Shown: in pieces, positions 1 through 11,062 of the stretch | Position numbering within the stretch: the first letter of the stretch is position 1 | Layout: the number at the start of each line of letters is the position of its first letter | NCBI GenBank assembly: GCA_022113835.1 | Contig: JAILWY010000010.1 | Coordinates: 4,923,501 to 4,987,500, forward strand | DNA: 64,000 bases | Source: Atopsyche davidsoni | Taxonomy: Eukaryota > Arthropoda > Insecta > Trichoptera > Hydrobiosidae | Reading direction: 5' to 3' | Translations under genes and position numbers: made by a program | The notes under the pieces: generated by a model | The model's input: the letters and a program-made list of their open reading frames with translations, nothing else | The model's database searches: none | What the model was told of the DNA's origin: nothing

Positions 1-3000
1 TCAGAAGTAATTTAAATGGAAAATTAGTTTAAACTTCCTTACTAGATCATAGCTTCTATACAATTACTATTTTAATTATTTTTTTTCACAGCAAATTAAT
101 TTATATATGTGTGAGTTATTTGAGTTCAAATAATAACTAAAGTATGTTGTACTAAGTCGGTTACATTGGGGCTGTTCCAGTCACGTTGTAATAAAAATAT
201 AAAATAGCTTCTACAAACGTATCAAGCATTTAAAGCTATTGCAAATAACCATGCAGGAAATAAACTCGAGAGAAAATAATTACCGTGCATGTTTGAGTTT
301 CATTTCGAAGGGAGAAATACTATTTACAAGCTGTTCACATATCAAAACTGCACTGCAGAAGCGCCGGGATGCCCGCGGAAAAGTCTCGACAAAATGCACT
401 CCCGTGTTATTTTACAATTTCCCGTCAAAGACTTTTTCACTCCAGAACGTCAAATTGCGGCTGAAAATGATATTAACATTTGTACGTTAGTCTAAACGTT
501 TATAGAATATGATCTAGTTTACAGAAAAGTCAAAAAAATAACTTCGGAAAAGAAATTCGGAAGCTGCAAACTATTTTTCAGCTTCTGAAAATACCGTGTT
601 GAAACGTTCGAAATGCGCCAGGGTATATTTTTTTGTATAAAAGTTACCTAAAATAGCCATACTAAGAATATTTAATTATTTTCAGATCAATACTTCTCAT
701 TTTTTTTCTTATCTTTCACAAAATGTCAGAAAACTTGTGGAATCCCAATTTTAACAATGATTTTGTCTTGCGTGATTTATGACTAATTAAAACCTGATTT
801 TTCTTATAAACAACTTTCTATATTTTATAAAAAACTTTGTACTCGCTACATAATAAAATAAAAACTTTAAACAGGGCTGAAAGCTCGCAATTTCATAGCT
901 CCACTAATGTGACTATGATTTTCCTGAAAATCAAATCTGTGCAAGCACTATGATAAGAAAATACTAAAAGCAAGTATTAAAGGATTATTTCTGCCAACTT
1001 GGTTACCTGGAGTGGTTTCCACACCCAACGTACATGCGCTGCATTATACAATAGCATTGTGAATTTCAGACAGTGTAATCTTCTAGGACTTATGTGACGT
1101 TTTAACTTGTGAGGATTTAATATGTAATATCAGACAAGTAGCCATATTAACTGAGGTTAAATTTAGTTGAATTATTTCAAAACCTTATAAACCTATTCAA
1201 TATTTTTGAGAGAAGAAATTTTCTTTACCTAATATACTTTTGTGATTTTTCATATTTAAGTACAATGCAAGTAAATAAGTTTGACAATTATACATATCGA
1301 TACTTTATTTTTATAAAAAATATTAATATGTTATTATTAGGCCGAGATGGTACTAGACATAAACTAATTATACAGTCGTCGAAGCGCTGCGCTGCATTGG
1401 TATCACTGAATATTCAATCCTTGCATATATTTTTGTACTCACATATAACGCCGGAAGTTCATGACGACACACAAGTTGAAGTTAGATTAAAGGTCGCAAC
1501 TCGGCGCGGTTGGAGGTTCTTGTGCCGGGAAAGTTTCGACAAATGTCCCTGGCTTCTACCAGCACCTCACTTATCAGTTCTGAGAATATTTGCTTGTATT
1601 CTGCTTGGCGGTCGGCCAATAACGCAGCAGGCTCCCCTCTAATCGTTAACTTCTCTATCCAACAGACTTTGTATACAAGGCCTCCTGCTTTCTAAATTAT
1701 AAATCACACCAACATTGTGCAGTAAAAAAAATTCAATACACATCAAAAATATAATTCCAAACATAAATACGCAGCATGTCTATAGTTTACTTATAAAACC
1801 ACGCACAAATGAAAGTATTGCAGAATCACAAATAAAATATCACCCATTCTACCACGGCGTGTCACAGTTGTCATGGCTCTATAACTTGACAAAAACCTAT
1901 AACAATCACTAAATAAAAATTGATGAACCATTACAATATCATAGTTCTTAAACACTCTTCCAAAATTCAATAAAATATTTTTATTTGATCATTATAAGTA
2001 GATTCAAAGCATATTTATATCACTAAAGTCGCAAAATAGTTGATTTATATTTAAACAATGATTTGTCGATATAAAAATTTAATGTGCAAATAAATTAAAA
2101 TTATCAATTATATAAAAATGATTATGAATGAAGCATGACGTTGGCGTGTATCTACAAGAAGCATTTCACATGCCCCCGAATTTTTAATTTTACTTGACAT
2201 TGTGTAATATCTTACATTCTTACAAGGAATTTTGCGTTTAAGAATATGCATGCATTAGGCATGTTTGTGGATAAATTAAAAATTGTTATGATTTTAATTT
2301 TTTTAATGCAACGTTAGTTAATTAATTAAGGTAAGGCATAAGATACATATTAAATTCGGTTAGGGTATAGCATTAACAATTTTCTGTAATTGGAGAGCTC
2401 TGCTTTACTTGTAGATTGTTACTTATAATGTTAGGAAAAAATTTCTTATAACTCACATTAATGCATGTTAGAAAACTTATCTACTTCTGAAAAATAGTTT
2501 TTGCTATATAAATTTAAAACTTTAAAAAGTAAAAAAAAATGTTCAAAAACTGTGAAAATTTATTTAAATTTAGCATAAATAAACTGAAATGTGTTTTAAA
2601 TAAAATAATATTAGTTAAAATCATATTATTTTAAAACAAGTAAATATTATTCAGTGAAAACGAATTGTTAAATTTTCTAATTTTAAGTGAACCAAAATTT
2701 ATTATAGATTCATTAGTTACCACTTAGCCCCACACAATACTTTTAGATACATAATAAACTTTACTTCATAACATCTTTTTGGTTTTCTGGCGGACGTTCG
2801 TAGGTTCGTTCACTATCGAGAGATATAGAGATTTTTTGGTAAACTCTTTCCCAGCTTTATTATTAAAAAATACTGCCATTTTTTACCAAATCTACTTATC
2901 CAAAATATGGACAATATTTTTTGGACTGCTACTTATAACGGTTGCAATATCTTTCCATCGTATCTTCACCGGATAATATGACAGAAGAGAGTGAACAATT

Positions 3001-5117
3001 CAAAGTTATCGTTTTGAAGATTCTTAAAGACGTCAAATTGTTTTAGAAGTTATTCGACAGTGGTATCATTACTTTTATTAAGAATGTACCATGTTTTCAG
3101 ATTATTTAACGCTGCAGAATTTACTAAGTTACTAAAATAATTACCATGCATTTTCTATTAAGAACATGATGTACACATCTGTATACGAAAACAGCTATAA
3201 TATTATCTACTTTGTTTTTTATAAATGAATACGACTTCTCTGCGTGAGCAGCGGAATCGAGATTAATACTGTACCATGTAAATAGCATAAAATTTAATTC
3301 AACCCATTCATTATACTATTTGCCGTTTTAATTGCTCATTCCAAAAGGATGAAATGAGTTTGCAAAGTCATATATTTTACGTTAATGATATGGCAAGCGT
3401 GCCATCATTTAAATTACACTCTGGCTGAATACCATACACAACGCTTTTTATTTGTTTTTCATATTAATAAACGGAATACAGTTATAACTTTAAAATACGC
3501 TTAATGAAGGTATGCGCCGTTAAGCAAACTTCGGAGGAAATTATTATGCCCCTCGATATATTATTGTTTCATTAAAATACGCCGATAGCGTAGTTATAGT
3601 AAAGAAATTTAATATTGATGGAAATAATGTACCCCGTGTGCTTATCTAAGACTTGATCGAATATTTTCAGACGTAAAAATGCAATCAAACCACATCGTTC
3701 AGGGTTCAAGAACCGCGGACTGGCTGCAGGGCACTAATATATCACATGTAGCTATGCTATGCCCCAAGGTAAACGCCAACATTTAAAATTAATTTTGAAT
3801 TATTTACAAAACCAACACCCACTATTACAGATAAGATCGAAACTCAAGTTATACAGTTACTTGAGAGTTTGCTACTTCGCTGTATTGGTATTCCTTCTAA
3901 AAAGCAGCGTGGGAAGTATTGATGTGTTGTTGAATCTTTTTCAAAATTGCGATACGTGATCTGAAAAGATGGCGTCCATTTTCCTTTTGAACACCTATGA
4001 TACATTTTGTTTCTCTAACATTCGCTGGTAAACACTACTCCCCCTCCCCTATTGTTGATACCTTGAAGATTTTAGATTGTCTGAATATGTGGGTTTGTGT
4101 GTCTTACATTATAATGTATAGCTTAGCCGTTATCCAGCGTATTTTATTTTTTTAAATTGAAAAAATATTACAATGTTTTTTTATCATGCTTAGTTTAGAT
4201 TCTTCAAATTTTTTATCACATCCTACAAATCAATGGTTTTACTTCTTGCGTTATAACGATTCCAATTAACGAAGACTGCGGTGAATTAACTTTTATTATT
4301 TCCTTCTTTTGTCTTCACAATTTATTTTCGAAAAATACGGAATGAAATAGGGAGGCCCACAATTTAAAGCGTTTAATTGTGTAATTTTTCACTGAGAATT
4401 TTTTTTATTTAACGAAAAATCTAAAATAATTTTTGATAGTCCCCAAACTTGAGATTCGGTTATGAATTTCAAACGGGTGCTTATTTAGTCGTGCCAGCGT
4501 TTTCCAGCAATCAATGTGAAAATATTACGTTGCCTTTCTCTATCATATGCGGTGAAAAATTATTTTCACAGAATTTCGTATTCAAATTAATTGAATTTCC
4601 AACGGCGTTGAAATTGAAAAATAGACCAAACAACGAGGTTGGTTAAAGCGCTGTCAAAAAACCATCGTCTATTTTTCTACGAAACCTTTTGTTTTCTCTA
4701 TTTTCGCGTGGACACGTCGATCCGACAGCCCCCTTTTTGAAAATGCTCATTTTAACTTTTATACTGGATATTTGTTCTCCAATATTCAAAATACTATATC
4801 CTTTATTTTCAGAAAAATTCAGGAAAACACTTCAGCTATTTTTTATATTTCGAATTAAGAATTTTTTTATTTTTATTCATTGTTTAAGATAAAAGGGATG
4901 TTATTATTTTTTTATCGCATTTTCTTTCCTAACGTAAATAGTATAATTTCACCCAAAGAAAAATCTATTCAAAAAATATTACCATTGCCACATTAAACAA
5001 TGAAATCTGTTATTCTGTTAAATAAATACATTCAAATTTATTACCGATTATGTATAATTAATATGATTTTTTTTTATATAAAAGACATTTAAATTTTATA
5101 AAAGATGACACATTTTG
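1..5117. other. AT-rich non-coding stretch
   Basis: No gene is recognised in this interval. The sequence is strongly AT-rich with many short poly-A and poly-T runs. The longest open frame is 125 codons on the + strand (1265-1642). It resembles no family I know and lies partly in a slightly richer patch at 1480-1690, so I do not call it a gene. The stretch 3330-3620 looks less degenerate, with mixed composition and few homopolymers, and could be a conserved non-coding element, but that is only an impression. Around 3968 lies AAGATGGCGTCC, a partial match to YY1/Pho-type sites. Confidence 0.65.
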
Positions 5118-5406
5118 TGAATACTAGTCTGTGGTGCCTGTGAGGCATTGGTATATTTAATACGCTCCACCTGGCTGGAGGGTCGCTGAGCGGCATTTCC
5201 CCGGCCGGGGTATTACCTGGCTTGGCCGCCCTATTAGGCCTAATTATTTCCTAGTACCGTAAATATAATGCTACGTACTCCGCCTCTACGTAGGTTTAAC
5301 ATACCTGAGTAGTCTGCCATGTTATCTACGTCCTGTAACAAAGGCCGCGCTGAAATTGCCTGCAAGGGAAATAAAATCTACAATTCCTTACCTAACAAAA
5401 AAAAAA
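5118..5406 (+). repeat. Poly-A-tailed retroposon-like segment
   Basis: A sharply GC-richer block (from about 5125) sits between AT-rich flanks and ends in a run of ten A at 5397-5406, the usual signature of a retroposed sequence inserted in + orientation. Inside is the palindrome CCCCGGCCGGGG near 5200. I see no clear box A/box B pair and no convincing target-site duplication, so the family (SINE, truncated LINE tail or other) stays open. The antisense strand carries splice-like signals, annotated separately. The compositional step and the A-tract are seen directly; the retroposon reading is inference. Confidence 0.45.
5305..5359 (-). other. Possible cryptic exon, 55 nt, antisense to retroposon
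   Basis: On the minus strand an acceptor with a pyrimidine tract (TTTATTTCCCTTGCAG) precedes 55 nt that run into CAG|GTATGT, a good donor. The segment is open in only one frame, reading AISARPLLQDVDNMADYS plus one extra base. It contains an ATG (5320-5318) in good context (AACATGG). Further upstream on the same strand the reversed poly-A tail creates TTTTTTTTTTGTTAG|GTAAGG, a ratchet-like acceptor/donor fusion at 5391/5392. No protein family is recognised. Antisense retroposons often carry such signals by chance (known for antisense Alu), so this may never be used. Confidence 0.2.
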
Positions 5407-6940
5407 TGATGGCGTTTAAAATTATATTTTATATTATAAAGTAACTCCTAATTTATATAAACTTGTTAATATTTACTCTCCAGTTGGAGAATGGTGCCAT
5501 TTTTTTATATAAAAAAAGATTAAATTACTGTCATCTCATCACAAAAAACAGTTAAAATTTATTTACCAAATATTTTTTTTAATGAAGTGTGCAGTTGTAT
5601 AGCGATGAACTGGTTTTTTTTTTTATAAAACAACGCGAAAACGATTTGGTCAACCGATTTGTTTGACGATGGAAAACACTCCAGCTTTCCAGTGCTCTTT
5701 TTTAGTTTAAAAGTGATCAAGTATGAATTCAATTATTTTACATTTTCACTATTCTTACCTTATTACTAAACGTTTATTAGAAATTAAATGTCAAAACACA
5801 ATCAAATAAAATCGGTGAAGTCGTTGTCCTATTTTATGTAAGTCGCATTCATGAATGTCAGCCTAATATGTACAATAATACTGATAACTTTGTTTTACTC
5901 ATAAATCAGATTTATTTAGAATCTAGACATTTTGAGATTCATGAAATTTGATTGCATGTGGTTGTACTTTGATTCAACCAAATAGCAAGATATTATTCAA
6001 TTGAATAATTACCAAAATGTGAATTGAAATATTATGAATGCAGATTTTTAAATAAATCACCATCAAGGCAAATTTATTTCTGTACCTTGATGAGGATCCT
6101 TTGAAGTTATCAAAGCTAAATATTTTAAAAATATTATAATGACTCATCACCCAATTCAGTAAAAAGTGTGAATTAACTTTTTTTTTACCCTACCGTCACA
6201 AAGCGAGTAATAATGGGTACCAAATTCCAAAAATGTTGGATGATTACATAAAGTTCAAATTAAAAACTGATTTATTATTTGTTTTATCTACAATTATTAG
6301 AACTTTTTGAGAAACGTAGAGTTAATAACTATTTACCATGTAATTTGAATTTTCAATGAACATAGCCGTGCACCGATCGATATACTGAGTACAGCGTTCA
6401 AATTATTCAAGAGTAAATGAATTATCTAGAGCTAATGGTGGTTTCGTTTATATCCGTCTCAATTTTCGTTACATCAAATAAAATATTGTAGTATCTAGCA
6501 AAATCAATACACCTTGAAGAAATACACCATCAAGTTGCAGTTCTTTTGATTACTTCAAGAGCTGCGTATGTTTATTTTTATTGATCTTGTTTGAAAATGT
6601 CGTGATTTAATTTTTTTGTTGTTTTCAATGAAGAGATATTAAGATGTTATGAATATTACAAAACTGAAATTTTTCAACATTATTTTAAACCTTTATCTTG
6701 TAGAAATATGAGATATATATTTTGAAAAGTTCAATTGGATTAAAAACTTAAGTTTATCAATTTCATGTATGTTAAAATTTAACGGTAAATATAAAAGAAC
6801 ACAGAGAAATCATTGTTAAATCAGATTCTATATAAAACAATTCAATGAAAAAATATGTGTATGTTTGTGTGTTTGATTTAAAAAAAATAAAATTGAACAC
6901 ATCAAGGAAATATAATAATTTTTCAAACATCTATATTTTA
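5407..6940. other. AT-rich non-coding stretch
   Basis: I see no gene here. The stretch has many T-runs, for example near 5576 and 5611. A perfect 8-bp inverted repeat, CATCAAGG (6061-6068) with CCTTGATG (6085-6092), has a 16-nt loop, and CTTTGA/TCAAAG follows at about 6099-6115. These could be hairpins or remains of a small element, but chance is plausible in this composition. Confidence 0.6.
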
Positions 6941-7348
6941 TTCGTTTTTTTTTCTTCTAGTTAGCTACATCTCGGGTATAAGTTGTTATCCTTTTACCTT
7001 TGAAGTGGCTCTCGAGACCGGAGAGGAAAAGAGCATTCTCCAGATTTCTGAAGTCAACCCAACGTTATCGTGGAACATTATTATTGTGATTTTCATCCCC
7101 CACCGGCGAGCGGGCCGGACGGGGATGGCGGTTCAGGCGGGAAACTCTCGGGTTGGATCTGCGCTGCAAATCATCCCCGGACATCAATCAATAAGACGCG
7201 AGTGAAATATGTATATGGAGGATTTTCCCTGTTTTATTCACGTCGGAGTAAATTTATTCCACTTTCGTGTGAACTGGGAAATCTACGAATACGCGTTTTA
7301 AAGCCAACTTACGATTCAACTCTAAAAGCTTTGAAGGTTCGGGCATAA
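6941..7348 (+). other. Richer block with a long pyrimidine tract and an open frame
   Basis: A very strong acceptor-like sequence (T-rich tract ending TTCTTCTAG at 6960) leads into a GC-richer block. One + frame is open through the tract and on to a TGA at about 7203-7205. The downstream part includes residues ALETGEEKSILQISEVNP and a short hydrophobic stretch (WNIIIVIFI). No strong donor is seen before the stop, and the frame is also open upstream of the AG, so openness does not mark an exon edge. I recognise no protein. It could be a terminal exon, a conserved element or chance. Confidence 0.15.
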
Positions 7349-7475
7349 TAAATGCCCTCATCATTGATATATTTATTTATAAAAACTATGCTTTTAAATT
7401 CATCAAATACATAAGAAATGATGTATTTATAAATTATTACGTCGAAAATAAATATCTGGTATTAAGTATTATATA

Positions 7476-7860
7476 AATACTAGAAATGTTGCCCGTCACA
7501 GAATGACGTTTTCGGAGGCATTTTGAGTTATTAATGCTGTGATTAATAATTTCTAACGCAATTTCGATAAAAAAAAAAAATTGGTACTTGTTTTTTTGTA
7601 AAAGTTCTAATGAACTAGTGAACAATAAAATCCTATAACTCGTACATATTGAAACTCGCTAATGCATATTTATAGTTTTATTAAATTAGTTATGAATAAA
7701 AATATTTTCCTATCGTCGTGAAATTCGGCACGTAGCTGCGGAAAAATTTACTAAACTTACATGCAAAAAATTAGAGTTGTATCTTTTAAAATATTCTATA
7801 GAAAACCAAAAAATGAAACATACACACACACAATAGATATTATTATAGTAGATTTTTTTT
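7476..7860 (+). repeat. Decayed interspersed retroposon (tgttgcccg type)
   Basis: The stretch begins near ACTAGAAATGTTGCCCGTCA, contains GTCGTGAAATTCGGCACGTA around 7715, and ends in an ACACACAC run and ATTATTATAGTAGAT. Insect genomes contain abundant elements with similar tgttgcccg heads and comparable internal and terminal motifs, so I infer an old degenerate copy in + orientation. No reading frame survives. The exact family (RTE-like, SINE or Helitron-like) cannot be set without a repeat library. Confidence 0.4.
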
Positions 7861-10139
7861 GTTAATTGGTTTATTTAAAAGAGTGACTAAATGTTTCTAA
7901 TTGTATTTTTAACTACGGAGATAAATTTTAAGTTTCAATAATTCGTTAAAAATATTTTTTTTTGAATTTTACAATTACACAAAGCACCTGCTACGAATGC
8001 TTTTACTTCAATCCTTCACCTTGTTGCGCTTTGCCACTTCACAGCCAACATCCGCTTTGTCAGCTCAGCAAACTTTAAAGCACCTACTGAATGATATCGG
8101 AACCGCCACTTTAAATGTTTCCATCATATTTTACAGTGTAAAATTTAAGTTTTATACATTGGCGTATCATAGATGTGACGAATAAGTGAAGTTTTTTTTT
8201 ATTTTACAAGTGAAATTAAGAAGAAAAGTAATATGAAAACTTTGTGATTGTCCACAGTACTCGGTCGCTTTTCTCGTATATGGGGAGATGTTAAGACTTT
8301 CGTTTCAAACTTCGGTCGGAATGAATGGTTTTTACGTGACGTAAATAACGATACAAATCATTTAAAAATGCTGCTACGGCATTAAATACTCTTTCCAAGG
8401 ATGTCAGGAGAAATAGCGCCTTTGGAATAATTAATACTTCCATTTTAGTAGGTACTCGCAAACTACCTTAATTTTAATTAGGAGCTCTCGCCGAATGGTT
8501 TGAAACAAGAAAATTTCTGTCATCTTTGAAAATTGGGTTACACACTGCGTCTCCGGCTCAAAAATACTCTCCAGTTATCCAAAAGGCTTAACAAGTGGTT
8601 TTAATTAAACGAAAACCAACAAAGAAATATATATACAAGTATGAAAAAATATATTTGTACTTTTTAATATTTAGAATTATTATATCTGGAGATGAGAAGT
8701 TTTTCTTTGGTTTTTTTTTTAAATTTTTTAGGTAGGTGCAAATTTAATTTTTTTCGCTTGTATTGTTCACAGTGGGAGATTATCAGGCAAACAAAAAGAC
8801 GGTATTTGGTTAATTCATTGTTATATCATTCGCACGCAGCCATTTTTCATGCAAAAATTGTGTTATTTTATTAAATTTCACTTTGGACAGCTTGAATAAA
8901 ATAACAGATATCATCGTTATATTTTTATACAATAAATTACAATTTTGATATTTAATGTATATAAAATTATTTTCAGTTTTTTTGTGTACTTTTTGGTATC
9001 ATCAAATTGACTATCGCAGCATACAAAAAAATGAAACTGGCAATCTACAGATGAAAAATGAAAAATGTAGGTATGCACAAACAATTAAGCATTGGTAACT
9101 GTTCTCATTTAACTCTTACTATGCGTCATCAACAAAGCCGGGAAACAAAAAATACGTGCACGGAACAATACCGCTCGGCCCGCATTGTTTACCGACCTAA
9201 CCAACATTTTTCTTTCAATAGAATCGATACTTTGGCGCGTATGAACGAGAGGTTTTCATTTATTTTTCTCCGTAAATCTAAATTAAGTTTCAGTGCCGGA
9301 CGCAGCTTTGTTTCAGGTTCTTTTACACTTCCTCGTAGGGACGGGGCAAGCCTTAGAATCTTTTAATTTGTAAGTAATTTGTGTATTTGTACAACACGTT
9401 GTGGATTACTACTAATATTCTCTAAATTAATTAAAAAAATTCAGAAACGTGCAAATTGATCTAAATCAATTTATCTTATTTAAAGATGATAATTATTAAT
9501 ATTTTTAAACAAAGGTATAAACATCGTACCTGAGCAAACAAGTATCCACTTTAACATTCATATTAAACTTAAGGAAACATTAATGAATAAATGAACATGT
9601 TTTGAAATAATTATTTTTAATATGCAAAGCAGAGACTGGGTTCATTATTTAATTGGTAAATACATAAGTTTTATGACTCAAAACTATTGTCAAAATAATT
9701 GCAACACACTTTGATTTCCCAATAAATCAAGTAAACCGATTCAAGCTTGCAGCCAAAAGCGAAATTGAATTGAATGAAATTGAATTCTGTTCGTATCGTT
9801 TTTTTTTTTAAAAGGCTAGAGACCTTGCATTTGTGAACAAGGTAGAATGGAGAAACAATTGTATGGATGCTTCTAACAATGATGAATTTAATTAAATAAG
9901 AGTTGGCAGCAACTCTGCATTTGCTTTGAATTGAACCATAAAAACCTTGTCGGAGGACTCGGACCTAACGGTTCTCCTATTTCCGATATGCTCATCGTCA
10001 TTCGGCATTTCTAATTTTATATGATCACACTTGCCCTGATTCCTGATTGATCGTTTTTGTAACGTGCATCATTGTGCGTTATTACAAATCAAAGCAGTGT
10101 GTCGTGGATAACATGATATCGTGTTTTTTTTACGTGGAG
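7861..10139. other. AT-rich non-coding stretch
   Basis: No gene is recognised. Notable points are a CRE-like TGACGTAA at about 8337, a T-rich tract running into TTTTAG|GTAGGT at 8731/8732 (a weak ratchet-like junction, + strand), and a mixed-composition patch at 9140-9365 whose 102-codon + frame (9058-9366) resembles nothing I know. The rest is low-complexity AT sequence. Confidence 0.6.
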
Positions 10140-10322
10140 ACTGGTTAGGTTAGGATAACGACGAGGGCAGTGTCCACGTCTCGAGCCGCCCTTGGGGGCC
10201 CGTGGTCCCCGCACCCCTCCTCTATTGTCGCCCCCAGACACGCGGCGCCAGGGAGCCCGGCCGGCGCACTTTCGATCTCCTCCCCTGCGAGGGGCGCCGC
10301 CAGGCCCGCCGCGCACAAAAAC
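10140..10322. promoter_or_regulatory. CpG-rich patch
   Basis: About 180 bp are strongly GC-rich and dense in CpG, in sharp contrast to both sides, with C-runs (CGCCCCCAGA, CCCCTCC) and GGCGCC. It is bordered on the left by GTTAGGTTAGG and on the right by repeat family A. Open frames on both strands (up to 104 codons) follow from the composition and show no domain. It could be a regulatory island, part of the neighbouring element or an insertion. The other family-A copies do not carry this patch, which argues against it being an integral part of the repeat. Confidence 0.35.
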
Positions 10323-10337
10323 AAACCAACTTGCAAA

Positions 10338-10610
10338 CGAATTAATATATTCGACATTCCAGCGAAAAAAGCTGCAGCCCCGTGGAAAACAAACCCCTAA
10401 CACTGAATTATCAATTCCACTGTTTCAAAACTGCGTGCGACTTTATTATTTTTGAATTTATCTTTTTCTTCATCAAGTGCATACCCTCAGAGGAGGTTGG
10501 CGACCATTTCACTGAGCATATACTCATGCTGAGATAGTGTTCGTGGTTAACCAATAGCATCATTTCCTAACAAAGCTCTGGCGTTTAGATCTGATACTCA
10601 TTCCGCAGCA
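10338..10610 (+). repeat. Repeat family A, copy A1
   Basis: This is the first of a tandem pair. It starts at CGAATTAATATATTCGACA and ends near TTCCGCAGCA, where the second copy begins. Identity to copy A2 is very high, with A1 lacking about 20 bp (AACAAAATCCGCCGTTTAAT). It holds the family hallmark, AGCAT (10515-10519), six bases, ATGCT (10526-10530), followed by GATAGTGTTCGTGG. No coding frame is recognised. Confidence 0.85.
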
Positions 10611-10615
10611 TACTA

Positions 10616-11062
10616 CGAATTAATATATTCGGCATTCCAGCGAAAAACGCTGCAGCCCCGTGGAAAACAAGCCCCCAACGCTGAATTATCAATTCCACTG
10701 TTTCAAAACTGCGTGCGACTTCATTATTTTTAACAAAATCCGCCGTTTAATTTGAATTTATCTTTTTATTCATCAAGTGCATATCCTCAGAGGAGGTTGG
10801 CAACCATTTCACTGAGCATATACTCATGCTGAGATAGTGTTCGTGGTTGACCAATAGCATCATTTCCTAACAAAGCTTTGGCGTTTAGATCTGATACTCC
10901 TTCCACAGCAAGGTACAGAAACGGGTCGACAAGGTACTTCCAGAGCACACCCCTCCACAATCATTCCAAGTCCACTACTCCATTACCGTTTCTTAACAAA
11001 AGCTCAGGGTACAGAATGGCAGCCATGCACAAGCGACAGAATGGGGAGAGCGGGGAGGTTTA
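10616..11062 (+). repeat. Repeat family A, copy A2 with 3' extension
   Basis: This copy repeats A1 at a spacing of 278 bp and then continues through a region missing from A1 (from about 10912: GACAAGGTACTTCCAGAGCA, CCTCCACAATCATTCCAAGT, ATGGCAGCCATGCAC). The extension is shared with copy A3 at 18818-18979. The hairpin core lies at 10815-10830. Near-identity of A1 and A2, against clear divergence from A3, indicates a local tandem duplication after insertion. The element class is unknown: no transposase, terminal inverted repeat or poly-A tail is evident. Confidence 0.85.

Noticed and set aside
1265..1642. Longest open frame (125 codons, + strand)
   Set aside because: No recognisable domain, AT-driven composition, no splice or promoter context. 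A frame of this length is expected by chance in 64 kb read in six frames.
10145..10403. Overlapping frames of 70-104 codons on both strands in the CpG patch
   Set aside because: They overlap each other on both strands; GC-rich sequence lacks stops, so open frames are expected without coding function.
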